Positions 9,682-18,704 of a stretch of 64,000 bases of DNA are shown here, piece by piece; positions within the stretch are counted from its first letter, which is position 1, and every line of letters begins with the position of its first letter. Below the pieces are notes generated by a model that was not told the DNA's origin, did no database searches, and worked only from the letters and a program-made list of their open reading frames with translations. Position numbers and translations under genes: made by a program. The DNA is from Flavobacteriales bacterium (lineage in GTDB: Bacteria > Bacteroidota > Bacteroidia > Flavobacteriales_D > Crocinitomicaceae), in assembly GCA_015665275.1 (NCBI GenBank), contig JADFAL010000036.1, positions 1 through 64,000 of the forward strand. Direction: 5' to 3'.

Positions 9682-10626
9682 TCAACCCTTAAAAAGTTTC
9701 TCTCTCACGTCTATTTCTAGTCCATTTAGCCCCTGCAGTCCGCCGGTATGAACAAAAACGATTCGCTCTCCATCGTATCTACCCTCAAGAATCTGTTCCC
9801 ATAAAGCAAACATCGCTTTCCCTGTATACACATGATCTAACCTGATCTGATGCTTTTCGTAAAAATCACTAATAAACTGAAGTAATTCATCCGTATACTT
9901 TGCATATCCTCCGAAATGAAAAGAGTCCAGTACATCTACTTTTGAAAGTAATTGATCCGTTGTTTCCGAATCAATCCCGGATTTCCCGAAACGCTGTCTC
10001 ATTTCAGCCAAACTATCAAATCCCTTGAGAACAGGAATAACAGAAATTTTTTGGGCGTCTTCTAATCCCATCAATACTCCGCAACTTGTAGTTGTCGTTC
10101 CTTGTGCTACCACGATTCGATCAAAAGACACCTGAATCTCCCGGTTCATTTCCTGACAACCGATCATTCCCCAATAATTCGCACCACCTTCTGGTACCAC
10201 CCACAAGTTTTGGTACTCCTGGAGCAATTCCTCATGATAAAAACGCTCGTTACGAAGGTGATATTCTTCGCGGGAAACAAAGTGTAACTGCATTCCTAAT
10301 TCATGACACCGACTCAATGTTTCGTTGCTTTGAGCATTCAATTCGTCTCCTCGAACAATTCCCACAGATCTCAATCTTGCTTTTTCGCACGCAGCGGCAG
10401 TGGCGACCAAATGATTCGAATACGCTCCACCGAAAGTCAATATTCCTTCGTTTTTGTATTGAACACCTTGTAATACGTTGAACTTTAGCTTCCGCCATTT
10501 GTTCCCTGAGACTTCAGGATCAATAAGATCATCGCGCTTCACGACTAACGAAACACCATGTGCTTCCAAAATAGGATCTGAGATTGTTTCTAAAACCGAA
10601 AGTGTGTTGTCGAAGAGGTCAACCAT
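9682..10626 (-). CDS. PLP-dependent ACC deaminase / D-cysteine desulfhydrase family enzyme
   Basis: 314 residues, fold type II PLP enzyme of the tryptophan-synthase-beta superfamily. The PLP lysine lies in SGNKWRKLKFN near residue 42-52, and the phosphate/cofactor region FGGAYSNHLVATAAAC follows, both typical of the ACC deaminase/D-cysteine desulfhydrase group; the C-terminal FVHTGGLQGLNG fits too. Members break 1-aminocyclopropane-1-carboxylate or D-cysteine (releasing ammonia, or sulfide plus ammonia), but the sequence alone does not decide the substrate; in Bacteroidota these are usually listed only as family members. It is divergent from the DUF5522 gene with 28 bases between the starts. 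Confidence 0.88.
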   Translation of the reverse strand: MVDLFDNTLSVLETISDPILEAHGVSLVVKRDDLIDPEVSGNKWRKLKFNVLQGVQYKNEGILTFGGAYSNHLVATAAACEKARLRSVGIVRGDELNAQSNETLSRCHELGMQLHFVSREEYHLRNERFYHEELLQEYQNLWVVPEGGANYWGMIGCQEMNREIQVSFDRIVVAQGTTTTSCGVLMGLEDAQKISVIPVLKGFDSLAEMRQRFGKSGIDSETTDQLLSKVDVLDSFHFGGYAKYTDELLQFISDFYEKHQIRLDHVYTGKAMFALWEQILEGRYDGERIVFVHTGGLQGLNGLEIDVREKLFKG

Positions 10627-10641
10627 GTGACAAATATCAGT

Positions 10642-10649
10642 TAATTTTG
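10642..10649 (+). promoter_or_regulatory. Candidate -7 element (TAnnTTTG) very close to a start codon
   Basis: TAATTTTG is a perfect -7 match and ends only 5 bases before the ATG at 10655. A transcript from it would have almost no leader. No good -33 element is visible, so its use is uncertain. Confidence 0.35.
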
Positions 10650-10654
10650 TGTTT

Positions 10655-10840
10655 ATGAGTGATGATATGAGCGGTTTTTCGAAGCGGTCGAAACTGGAGG
10701 AGGAAGATTACTATATGAGCCCGGATGGATTCATAGTTTTTACTGAGAAATATCACCGTAAACGCGGATATTGTTGTAAATCCGGTTGTATGCATTGCCC
10801 TTACGGTTATGACAAAAAAACGGGCGCGTTAAAGAAATAA
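10655..10840 (+). CDS. Small cysteine-rich DUF5522-type protein
   Basis: 61 residues from the ATG at 10655; an in-frame GTG six bases earlier is a poorer choice. The core pattern MSPDGFIVFTEKYHRKRGYC followed by CKSGCMHCPYGY gives four closely spaced cysteines (C-C-x3-C-x2-C) in a small basic protein, which matches what I know as DUF5522. Such a cluster could bind zinc or an iron-sulfur centre; that is inference. It converges on the acyltransferase gene with one base between the stops. Confidence 0.75.
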   Translation: MSDDMSGFSKRSKLEEEDYYMSPDGFIVFTEKYHRKRGYCCKSGCMHCPYGYDKKTGALKK

Positions 10841-10841
10841 G

Positions 10842-11390
10842 TTACTCTTCCCGAATTCCGTTCTCAGGATATTTCCCTTTGTATTTCGACAAAATGCTTT
10901 TGATGTACTTCATATCTGCGTCAACATCACCCGTTGGTTCAAGAATACTATGAAATCCACCAATTTTTTTCTCGTAATCCATATAGGCTATATAAATAGG
11001 AACGTTTGCCTTTTGTGCGATGTAGTAAAAACCTTTCTTCCAATTGGCATTGTAACTGCGTGTTCCTTCCGGAGTAAAAGTCAGAAAAAGCACCTCATTT
11101 TCTTTGAATAGTTTCACTGCGTATTCCGTGAGATTATTATTCTTCTTGCGGTCTACGGGAATTCCCCCCATCCATTTCAGGAAGTATCCAAAAGGGAAAA
11201 AGAAGGCTTCTTTTTTGATGAGAAATTTGGATTTTACACCGTAATATTTGAACGCCATTCTACCAATGATAAAATCCCAATTGGAAGTATGCGGACCAAC
11301 AACAATCACGCATTGTTTGATATCCTCGGGTGTTGTTTCATCAATTTTCCATCCCAGCAATCGCAATAAGAATCGGTAGAATTTCTTCAT
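10842..11390 (-). CDS. 1-acyl-glycerol-3-phosphate acyltransferase-like (PlsC family)
   Basis: 182 residues from the ATG at 11390 (MKKFYRFLLRLLG); a frame extended to 11462 adds 24 residues without family character. The acyltransferase motif I H-x4-D appears as GPHTSNWDF, motif III as FTPEGTRS, and motif II-like KKEAFFFPFG and GGIPVDRKK lie between, all in PlsC order. The family transfers fatty acyl chains to lysophosphatidate or related acceptors at the inner membrane. This short form is common in Bacteroidota and lacks a clear membrane anchor apart from the amphipathic N-terminus. The exact acceptor is unknown. Confidence 0.85.
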   Translation of the reverse strand: MKKFYRFLLRLLGWKIDETTPEDIKQCVIVVGPHTSNWDFIIGRMAFKYYGVKSKFLIKKEAFFFPFGYFLKWMGGIPVDRKKNNNLTEYAVKLFKENEVLFLTFTPEGTRSYNANWKKGFYYIAQKANVPIYIAYMDYEKKIGGFHSILEPTGDVDADMKYIKSILSKYKGKYPENGIREE

Positions 11391-11493
11391 GAAACAAAGG
11401 TATTCATTCTCTAAACATCCATCGCCTTTCTTTGAATAAATTGCTGCCGAAAAGAAATTCAAACCGTTGGAATTCAGCTCGAATCGAAATACC

Positions 11494-11501
11494 TATTTTT
11501 G
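11494..11501 (+). promoter_or_regulatory. Candidate -7 element (TAnnTTTG)
   Basis: TATTTTTG matches the consensus and ends 5 bases before the GTG start at 11506. A TTG at 11467-11469 is 24 bases upstream, slightly beyond the usual -33 spacing. Confidence 0.35.
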
Positions 11502-11505
11502 AGTC

Positions 11506-12819
11506 GTGAAGAAATTCTCTAGATTGGGTCAGGCGCTTTCCATTATTGCACTATTCGGTGCCATGTGGTTGGTATATACCATTCTTGTATTCAGTTTCAA
11601 AGAAGCGAAGAATAATAACGCGGCGTACATACCCAATAATTCTTCCATTGTATATCAATTAGATGGACGATTATTAACTCAGGAGCTCTTGGCTTCATTG
11701 CTGATAAGCGAAGACAAAGAACTACAAGAGTTGGTACAAAATAAAATTCCAACAACCGGCGAAGGCACTCTGAAACCAGTAGGAATTACATTCGATTCAG
11801 ATGTATTTCTTTTTCGATTGGAAGAAAACGGGAATCGCTATTCAGGGATGCTTTTCAACCTTTGGGACAACCGGGTTTTTGACAAAAATATTCCAAAGTA
11901 TCTGGGCAAGAACAGTGCTAATGCATCCACAAATGATGTTGGACTCATACTAACGCAACTTGAAGGAAACCTTTCCAAAAAGGCATTACTGCAGCGAGCC
12001 AAACAAATGCTTTCCGCACCGACTGGATATTTTCGAAATGTGCGACCGCAAGATGGGAAATCTCTAATCTCTGTAAAGTATCGAAAGAACGGGGTTGCAA
12101 TCTCTGATGTGGGTGTTTCAGTTGAGGGCAATCAACTTTTATTTAAGGGCGCCTTCTTTACCAAAGAACTCAGTCATACAAATTTGGCTCAATACAAAGG
12201 TGGATTTCATATTCATTCGCAATGGCTTCCGAAAGAACTGAATACAGCGTTGCAAGATGCGCTAAAGACAGTAGGGATCGAGTTACCAGCTTTGAAGCAG
12301 TTTTCTTTGAATTACTTCGGGGCGACGATTGTAACAGAGCCAAGCATTGCCGGATTGCCCCATATGGCAGGCTCGTTTGAATTTGAAGAGCCCGTTGTAA
12401 CTGATTCAATTTTCAAAGACTTTACGTTGATTTCTAGCGACTCGGTAACGAATGAAAAAGTATACGATGTCCTTTCGATGCAGTACGCCATTAGACAGGT
12501 AAATGCTACAACTATTGACATTCGATCAGCTGAAGGTGTCGATTTGACAGAAGCCCCCTATTCTTCCACAGCGGAAATCTCTGGATCGCCCAAGCAATTG
12601 CTAAAATTGGACGGCGACAAGTTTATTCGTGGAATTTTGACCCTTACGAATGAATTCAAATCGCTTAGTTCATTTGTCAATGAAGTTGAGAAAATGGATA
12701 TCAAAATGACCCCAACTTCCAACAAAAACTATCGAATTGAGGGGAAAATTGAATTGAAGAACAATAAATGGCCGCTGAACGAAGTCTTAAAATTCTTAAT
12801 TCAAAGCAATTTGCTTTAG
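11506..12819 (+). CDS. Membrane-anchored protein of unknown function
   Basis: 437 residues from a GTG codon (the only start fitting MKKFSRLGQ). One N-terminal membrane segment at about residues 9-30 (ALSIIALFGAMWLVYTILVF) suggests an inner-membrane anchor with a long periplasmic body. The body has repeated beta-type stretches and no cysteines near the N-terminus, so it is not a lipoprotein. I recognise no family or catalytic motif. The last 24 bases overlap the 3' end of the convergent metal-receptor pseudogene. Confidence 0.8.
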   Translation: MKKFSRLGQALSIIALFGAMWLVYTILVFSFKEAKNNNAAYIPNNSSIVYQLDGRLLTQELLASLLISEDKELQELVQNKIPTTGEGTLKPVGITFDSDVFLFRLEENGNRYSGMLFNLWDNRVFDKNIPKYLGKNSANASTNDVGLILTQLEGNLSKKALLQRAKQMLSAPTGYFRNVRPQDGKSLISVKYRKNGVAISDVGVSVEGNQLLFKGAFFTKELSHTNLAQYKGGFHIHSQWLPKELNTALQDALKTVGIELPALKQFSLNYFGATIVTEPSIAGLPHMAGSFEFEEPVVTDSIFKDFTLISSDSVTNEKVYDVLSMQYAIRQVNATTIDIRSAEGVDLTEAPYSSTAEISGSPKQLLKLDGDKFIRGILTLTNEFKSLSSFVNEVEKMDIKMTPTSNKNYRIEGKIELKNNKWPLNEVLKFLIQSNLL

Positions 12820-13573
12820 CAGTTCCTTGAAGTATTTGGGCGCAAGTGTTAATCGTGATCCGTACCAAGAGAACATCTCTCCATCAACCAAAACAACCTT
12901 CGCATCTGGATACCTTTCTTGATACGCTTGAACGTGCTTCTGTTTGAACGGAAATGGCTCTGAACTCAAGAAAACAAGGTCTGGTGATTTATTTCCTTTG
13001 TTAATTTCTGGATATCGCTCCTCGTTCACGAAGTTTCGAAGTCCGCATTTCTCCAGCATAGCATCTATGAATGTATTCGAACCAGCGCAATAACTGGGAT
13101 CATGCCACGGACAACTGTTCCTTAACGTTCGCTGCAACCCATTTCTCTAAATCATCAAATTCCTCCTGAATTTCTGAAATCAGTTTTTCTGCCGGCTCCG
13201 AAGTTCCAGTGAGTTCCCCTACCTTTTGAATCATTTTTAGGGAGTCCTCTAGATTGAAAATATCGCTCATCCAAACCGGATACTCTTTTTCGAGCATCTC
13301 AATATCCCCTCTTTTGTTCTCTTCTTTATTGCCGATGATTAAGTCTGGAGCTAGTTTGGCAACTTTTTCCAAAATCACATCCTTCGTGCCACCAATGCGG
13401 TGCTTGCCGCGATACCATTCATCTGGGTACAGGCAGAATTTAGTAATTCCAACCACTCGATCCCCTAACCCAAGCGAATGCAATAATTCGGTTTGCGAAG
13501 GCACCAATGAAATAATTCGTTCTGGCTGACTATCAAGCAGAACTTCGCGATTCATCTGATCTTTATAGGTCAT
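12796..13573 (-). pseudogene. Frameshifted helical-backbone metal receptor (BtuF-like binding protein)
   Basis: Two overlapping minus-strand frames encode one protein. The first (13573-13100, 157 residues) carries the typical start of cobalamin/siderophore-binding proteins: PERIISLVPSQTELLHSLGL, VVGITKFCLYP, IGGTKDV, APDLIIGNKEEN. It stops at 13100-13102. The second frame (to 12796) continues with WHDPSYCAGSNTFIDAMLEKCG, RYPEI, PDLVFLSSEPFPF and VDGEMFSWYGSR, the normal C-terminal half. The joint lies near 13100, where a few residues seem missing before WHDP. There is no signal peptide, as in the soluble receptors of this phylum. It begins one base after the cystathionine beta-synthase stop. 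This may be a true mutation or a sequencing error. Confidence 0.82.
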
Positions 13574-13574
13574 C

Positions 13575-14936
13575 TTATGAAATGGCGGAAATTACATCGT
13601 GGCGAGTAACAATATGGTATTTGTTCTCCTTTAACTCCACCAAAACTGCCGAATTGTCTTTGTTGATCAACTTTGAAACTTCTTCCAACGATGCATCAGC
13701 GGTTACTACTGGAAATGCTGGCTGCATAATTGACGATATCGGAGCATCGCGCAAAGAAGGATCATCCATCAATAATTGATATACTTTGGAATCGTCCAAT
13801 GAGCCCACAAATTCACCATCCTTTACAACTGGAATTTGAGAGATGTAATACTTACGCATGTTTTCAATTGCATGTCCTACCAATTGCTCTCCGTACACCG
13901 TTACTAGCGGTTTGTCGTCATGCTTCTCTACAAGCGCTCCTGCTGTTTTGATCTCTTCATCGAGGAATCCGCGATCACGCATCCAATCGTCGTTGAACAT
14001 CTTTCCTACGTAACGACTGCCGTGATCGTGAAACAATACCACAACGACGTCATCCTCGGATAACTCTTCCTGCAATTGAAGCACTCCTTTTATGGCCGAT
14101 CCCGCAGAGTTTCCAACGAAAATCCCTTCTTCTTTCGCCAAACGACGCTGATATACAGCAGCATCTTTATCCGTCACTTTCTCGAACTTATCAATTACGT
14201 CGAAATCAACATTTTTTGGCAAAATGTCTTCCCCAATTCCTTCCGTGATATAAGGATACACCTCGTTTTCATCGAAAATACCTGTTTCATGATATTTCTT
14301 AAAAACAGATCCATAAGTATCAATTCCCCAAATTTTAATATTCGGGTTTTTCTCTTTCAAATATTTACCAACTCCGGAGATAGTTCCACCAGTCCCCACT
14401 CCTACAACGAAATGTGTGATTTTTCCATCCGTTTGATCCCAAATTTCAGGACCGGTTGTCAAATAATGCGCTTTTGCATTCGAAGGATTGTCGTATTGGT
14501 TCACATACCAAGAATTTGGAATTTCCGTTGCCAAACGTTTCGAAACCGAATAATACGATCTTGGATCGTCCGGCTCAACATTTGTCGGACAAACGTGTAC
14601 TTCCGCACCAACTGCCCGAAGGATGTCCATTTTTTCTTGACTCTGCTTATCACTCAACACACAAATCAATCGATATCCTCTGATGATTGCCGTAAGTGCC
14701 AAGCCCATTCCTGTGTTTCCCGAAGTTCCTTCAATGATTGTTCCTCCTGGCTTCAATCGACCATCGGCTTCTGCATCATCGATCATTTGCAATGCCATTC
14801 GATCTTTTACAGAGTTTCCCGGGTTGGTAGTTTCTACCTTAGCTAAAATAGTCCCTTTGACGTCCTTCGTAATTCTGTTAATTCGAACCAGCGGCGTATC
14901 TCCGATCGTTTCAAGAATGTTGTTGTATACCTTCAT
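13575..14936 (-). CDS. Cystathionine beta-synthase with C-terminal CBS domain pair
   Basis: 453 residues from the ATG at 14936 (MKVYNNILETIGDTPLV); the frame extends to 15008 but the extra 24 residues are not typical. Residues 1-320 form the fold-type II PLP domain: PLP lysine in NPGNSVKDRMA, SGNTGMGLAL, and GTGGTISGVGKYL for the phosphate cradle. Residues about 335-453 hold two CBS domains (GSLDDSKVYQLL, SSIMQPAFPVV). This architecture is that of cystathionine beta-synthase without the heme domain, condensing serine and homocysteine; a cysteine-synthase activity cannot be excluded. The CBS pair probably binds an adenosyl ligand. The metal-receptor pseudogene follows after one base. Confidence 0.92.
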   Translation of the reverse strand: MKVYNNILETIGDTPLVRINRITKDVKGTILAKVETTNPGNSVKDRMALQMIDDAEADGRLKPGGTIIEGTSGNTGMGLALTAIIRGYRLICVLSDKQSQEKMDILRAVGAEVHVCPTNVEPDDPRSYYSVSKRLATEIPNSWYVNQYDNPSNAKAHYLTTGPEIWDQTDGKITHFVVGVGTGGTISGVGKYLKEKNPNIKIWGIDTYGSVFKKYHETGIFDENEVYPYITEGIGEDILPKNVDFDVIDKFEKVTDKDAAVYQRRLAKEEGIFVGNSAGSAIKGVLQLQEELSEDDVVVVLFHDHGSRYVGKMFNDDWMRDRGFLDEEIKTAGALVEKHDDKPLVTVYGEQLVGHAIENMRKYYISQIPVVKDGEFVGSLDDSKVYQLLMDDPSLRDAPISSIMQPAFPVVTADASLEEVSKLINKDNSAVLVELKENKYHIVTRHDVISAIS

Positions 14937-15018
14937 TTCATTAAGTTGTGATGCAAAGTTAGATATACCTGTTAAATAGCCGCGCATTTCAGCAAGAAAC
15001 AAATACATGTTTTTAACG

Positions 15019-15026
15019 TAAATTTG
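15019..15026 (+). promoter_or_regulatory. Candidate -7 element (TAnnTTTG)
   Basis: TAAATTTG matches the consensus and lies 17 bases before the ATG at 15044, so the leader would be about 10 bases. No clear -33 TTG was seen. Confidence 0.4.
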
Positions 15027-15043
15027 AACAAAACCAAGATACT

Positions 15044-17371
15044 ATGAAGCAACTACTACTTTCGCTCCTGTTTCTGGGCGCGATTCATGCTCAAGCACAA
15101 ATGGTAAGCGCAGAGCTGGTGACCATCGAAGATATTAATGTGAACGGATTGTTTCCTATTGGGTTTGACGACCCAACGATGAATGGAAACGGCACGGTTG
15201 CGGTGGTTGGACTTTCAACAGTAGCGCTAGACGACTTCGTTTTTGTTGGGGATAGTATTTTCTTCAAAGGAACTGACCTCACATCTCCAGTTCTAGAACC
15301 ACTTGCCAATCAATGTGGAATTGATGATAATGACAATGTTGTATTCATGGGAGACGATGAATTCTCCGAAGAAATTATTTACCACTCTTCTCTAGGCCAA
15401 ATTATTCGCGAAGAAGATCCGGCTCCAGGGTACGCAGTGGGTGCAGTAATTAATATCTTATACCGTCCCATGATGCTACCCAACGGACGGATGTATTTTG
15501 TGGCTTCCATTGATGAGGATAACAACGGAAGTTCAGATAGTAGAGCAATTTATCAAGTTTCTCCAGGCGGATTCATTTCATTGTTTTACACGTCCAACAA
15601 TCCGCTAAATGGGGGGCAAGTTCTTTCTAATACTAATGGTTATGATTTCGACTATGATGTAAGTGAAAATCAGGCATTCTCCATTCACGTTGTTGATATG
15701 AACACAGGATCTACCTTAAATGATGGAGGAGTAGCGGTAAACGGCACACTTGTTCTTCAAGAAAACGACCCTCTGAATCTTACCGAGGATTTTGACAATT
15801 TCGATATGGTTCGCATCAACAGCAATGGTGATTACCTCGTTAGTGGCGATTCGGATGGATCAACAACAACAGACGAATATATAATCGTAAATGGTTCTGT
15901 GCAGGTTCGCGAAGGCGATGTACTAGATGGATACCCACTCACCACTGCGGCTACCGTACAAAACATGGACATTAATGATAACGGAGATGCTGTTTTTCAT
16001 TGGGCAACGGACGGAATTGAGGAATACTTGTTCACTGGTAACGTAAACGATCCTGGCGGACTTGCTTCTGCAACAATGGTTCTAAAACGTTACGACACAT
16101 TAGACGTGGATGGTGATTTTGAATGGGATTATGTGATCACAGACTTCAATGCTTTCAATCAATACAGAGGGTATGAGCTGAAGGATACGAATATCCTATA
16201 CATGAATGTCGACCTGCGAGACACAGCGAATAATACTCGTGAAGCAATTATTCGAATTGACCCTTTCTGTCGTGCACTGCGAAGCACAATTAACACGACC
16301 GCTTGCTTTGACGACACACTGATTATTGGCGGTTCGACCGTAACAAGTAACGGAGCTTATTTTGATACCACTAGCGTGGGAACGTGTCAAAGCATTGATC
16401 GTTATTTAGTCAACTTCCTTCCGGAACCGGATATGGGAACAGAAAGTGCTGTAATTTGTGCTGGCGATAGCGTTTTCATCGCAGGGAATTTCTTCTCTGC
16501 ACCAGGAACGTTCCTGTCAGTGCTACCCAGTTCTTTAACTGGTTGTGACAGTACGGTAGAAGTATCTATTGCGAACCTTCCGGTTTATGACACGCAATTG
16601 ACATTCGAACTCTGTCAGGGTGATAGTATTTTGGCCGGTGGATCGTATCAAACTGCTAGCGGTGTTTATGTGGACTCTCTGACATCTCAATACTTTTGTG
16701 ATAGTATCGTAACGCGATCAGTTACCTTCCTCTCGGAATATAGTACGCAATTGTCCTATAGTATTTGCCAAGGGGATAGCATCTTACTTGATGGTAGTTA
16801 TCAAACGACTGCAGGCACTTATAATGATACTTTGTCTGCGGTCTTTGGTTGCGACTCTATATTGATTCAGACTTTAACATTAAACACGCTTCCTTCTGTA
16901 ATTCTAGATGCGTATTCTATGGATAGCATTTGCGCCGATGGCTCACCTATTCAATTACCAAATGCCCTCCCTGCAGGTGGAATTTTCAGCGGGAATGGTA
17001 TTTCAGGATCTGAATTTGACCCTGAACTAACTGGACTTTTAGGAACGTCCGTTTTAACGTATACGTATACCGATACAAACGGCTGCGTCAACTCAGATCA
17101 AACTTCCATTGTAGTATATGATTGCTACTTGGGATTAGATGAAATGGTGAATCGCGTAGTTATTTACCCCAACCCTTCACAGGATATATTCCATGTTGAG
17201 ATGAGTCAGCATGTTGAGGGAAAGTATCGAGTAATTAACGAGCTTGGTCAAGTTGTTTCGACAGGGACAGTTTCGGGGAAAGAGCTCGAATTAAATCTTA
17301 GTAACGTCGACGCGGGTAATTACTATCTTGAAATTGGTAACGAACGCTTTAAGATGATCAAGGTGAAATGA
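15044..17371 (+). CDS. Large secreted protein with T9SS sorting domain
   Basis: 775 residues. Residues 1-19 are a signal peptide (LLLSLLFLGAIHAQAQ). The first ~400 residues have repeated strand patterns rich in Asp/Asn/Gly (DDNDNVVFMGD, NSNGDYLVSGDSDG, DINDNGDAVFHW), like a propeller-type surface domain. Four related units of 46-50 residues follow (about 408-622), best seen in the pair CQGDSILAGGSYQTASGVY / CQGDSILLDGSYQTTAGTY, each ending CDS. The C-terminal ~75 residues (VVIYPNPSQDIFHV... to the end) are a type A T9SS sorting domain. It should therefore cross the outer membrane through T9SS and be attached to or released from the surface. Function unknown. Confidence 0.88.
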   Translation: MKQLLLSLLFLGAIHAQAQMVSAELVTIEDINVNGLFPIGFDDPTMNGNGTVAVVGLSTVALDDFVFVGDSIFFKGTDLTSPVLEPLANQCGIDDNDNVVFMGDDEFSEEIIYHSSLGQIIREEDPAPGYAVGAVINILYRPMMLPNGRMYFVASIDEDNNGSSDSRAIYQVSPGGFISLFYTSNNPLNGGQVLSNTNGYDFDYDVSENQAFSIHVVDMNTGSTLNDGGVAVNGTLVLQENDPLNLTEDFDNFDMVRINSNGDYLVSGDSDGSTTTDEYIIVNGSVQVREGDVLDGYPLTTAATVQNMDINDNGDAVFHWATDGIEEYLFTGNVNDPGGLASATMVLKRYDTLDVDGDFEWDYVITDFNAFNQYRGYELKDTNILYMNVDLRDTANNTREAIIRIDPFCRALRSTINTTACFDDTLIIGGSTVTSNGAYFDTTSVGTCQSIDRYLVNFLPEPDMGTESAVICAGDSVFIAGNFFSAPGTFLSVLPSSLTGCDSTVEVSIANLPVYDTQLTFELCQGDSILAGGSYQTASGVYVDSLTSQYFCDSIVTRSVTFLSEYSTQLSYSICQGDSILLDGSYQTTAGTYNDTLSAVFGCDSILIQTLTLNTLPSVILDAYSMDSICADGSPIQLPNALPAGGIFSGNGISGSEFDPELTGLLGTSVLTYTYTDTNGCVNSDQTSIVVYDCYLGLDEMVNRVVIYPNPSQDIFHVEMSQHVEGKYRVINELGQVVSTGTVSGKELELNLSNVDAGNYYLEIGNERFKMIKVK
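16265..16900 (+). repeat. Four ~47-residue tandem protein repeats (coding)
   Basis: Within the preceding T9SS protein, four units share a C-x-G/D-DS-x-x-x-GG/DG-S core followed by a TxxG(V/T/A)Y strand and a closing C-D/Q-S. The last two units are the most alike; the first two are diverged. Such CQGDSI repeats are frequent in surface proteins of this phylum. Confidence 0.6.
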
Positions 17372-17484
17372 TATATAAAGCTTGATTTTTGCTAAGAATT
17401 TCTGACAATGAGAAGGGCCAAGAAGTAATGCAGATTTCAGGATTAAGTATTGAGAATATTACTTGTGATGAACTCAAAAAGTTC

Positions 17485-17557
17485 GCTAGAAATACTGAGA
17501 ATTCCTAGTAAAAACTATATTCCTTAATAACCATTTAGTTATATAGTGATTTAGCTA
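17485..17557 (+). repeat. Dispersed intergenic repeat, copy 2
   Basis: Aligned base for base with 9530-9602, with the identical core TTCCTTAATAACCATTTAG plus TTATATAGT. It lies in the 250-base gap 17372-17621 between convergent genes. A 26-codon open frame (17429-17509) just before it has no recognisable product. Nothing else is visible in the gap. Confidence 0.75.
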
Positions 17558-17621
17558 TAAAATCTATAGATAGAAGTCAAATTGCTTAAATTTTCGCTAG
17601 ACGAAAACTAGGAAATCGAAT

Positions 17622-18593
17622 TTAGATCACCCCCTGAACCTTGAGGACAATCAACGTAATATAAGTGACGTAAGTAGATAACAAAATCGCTCCTTTCAAG
17701 CGACCTATTTTACTGCCAAAAGCAATCATAAAGACCAGCAACAGAGCGATTCCAATCACCCAAAGCATGTCGTATTCAATTATTGATCGTTTGACTGGAA
17801 TCGGCGTGACTATTGATGTGATTCCAATTACCACCAATATGTTGAAGATGTTGGATCCAATCAAGTTTCCGATAGAAATATCGGTCTGTTTTCGATATGC
17901 CGCAACACAAGAAGCCACAAGTTCTGGTGCCGACGTTCCGAAGGCCACCACTGTAACTCCAATAACGCTTTTACGCTGCCCTGCCTCCATATCTGAAAGC
18001 AACTCATCAGCTACGCCTACAGCACCTTTGATAAACCATTCCGCTCCAAAGTACAATCCAACAAACCCAAGTAATAAAAAGAATAGTGATCTCCAATACG
18101 ATGGATTCTTCATCTCCTCAGAGAAATCATCATCCTCACCTACAACGTTTTTCCGTCGTGCATTTCGAATCAACAAATAGGTAAACGCAATAATGATGGA
18201 AACCATAATCACCCCTTCGAATAAATCGAACTCCAAATCTTTTGCGAAAAAGAAAAATAGGAAGGTAGATCCAATCATCATCGGCAAATCGATAGTCTTG
18301 GTGTTTTTGTCCGCTATGACTGGAAAAATGAGGACTGTTATCCCCAGTACCAATGCGATATTTGCAATGTTTGAGCCGACGACATTACCTACGGCTATTT
18401 CAGGATTTCCCTGAACTGCACTAGTAACACTTACGAGTAATTCCGGTGCTGAAGTTCCGAAGGCAACAACTGTCATACCGACAACAAGCGGAGAAATTTT
18501 CATCGCCGAGGAGAATCCAACAGCTCCCTTCACAAGGAAATCACCTCCAAAAATGAGAATGCTCAGTCCTAAAATCAGCCAAATGTAATCCAT
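17622..18593 (-). CDS. Calcium/sodium antiporter (CaCA family, YrbG type)
   Basis: 323 residues, about ten membrane helices, inner membrane. The two inverted CaCA alpha-repeats are clear: VVAFGTSAPELLVSVTSA with GNVVGSNIANI (residues ~43-80), and VVAFGTSAPELVASCVAA with GNLIGSNIFNI (~215-252). The conserved acidic residue of each repeat is the Glu in SAPEL. The family exports Ca2+ in exchange for Na+ (K+ dependence varies). The protein has the usual length for this type. It is divergent from the Omp28-like gene. Confidence 0.95.
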   Translation of the reverse strand: MDYIWLILGLSILIFGGDFLVKGAVGFSSAMKISPLVVGMTVVAFGTSAPELLVSVTSAVQGNPEIAVGNVVGSNIANIALVLGITVLIFPVIADKNTKTIDLPMMIGSTFLFFFFAKDLEFDLFEGVIMVSIIIAFTYLLIRNARRKNVVGEDDDFSEEMKNPSYWRSLFFLLLGFVGLYFGAEWFIKGAVGVADELLSDMEAGQRKSVIGVTVVAFGTSAPELVASCVAAYRKQTDISIGNLIGSNIFNILVVIGITSIVTPIPVKRSIIEYDMLWVIGIALLLVFMIAFGSKIGRLKGAILLSTYVTYITLIVLKVQGVI

Positions 18594-18704
18594 TGTTGTG
18601 TGTTGAAATTAGTGCCGCAAATTGCGATCCACTTCGCGCAAATATAGCTTTTTTGTAAGTACTCAGAGGTCAATTCGTCTAAGCTTGGGAAGAAAATTTT
18701 TGAT

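Noticed and set aside
14076-14846. 256-codon plus-strand open frame
   Set aside because: It is fully antisense to the PLP domain of cystathionine beta-synthase, and its translation is rich in Ile/Arg/Asn/Phe with no known motif.
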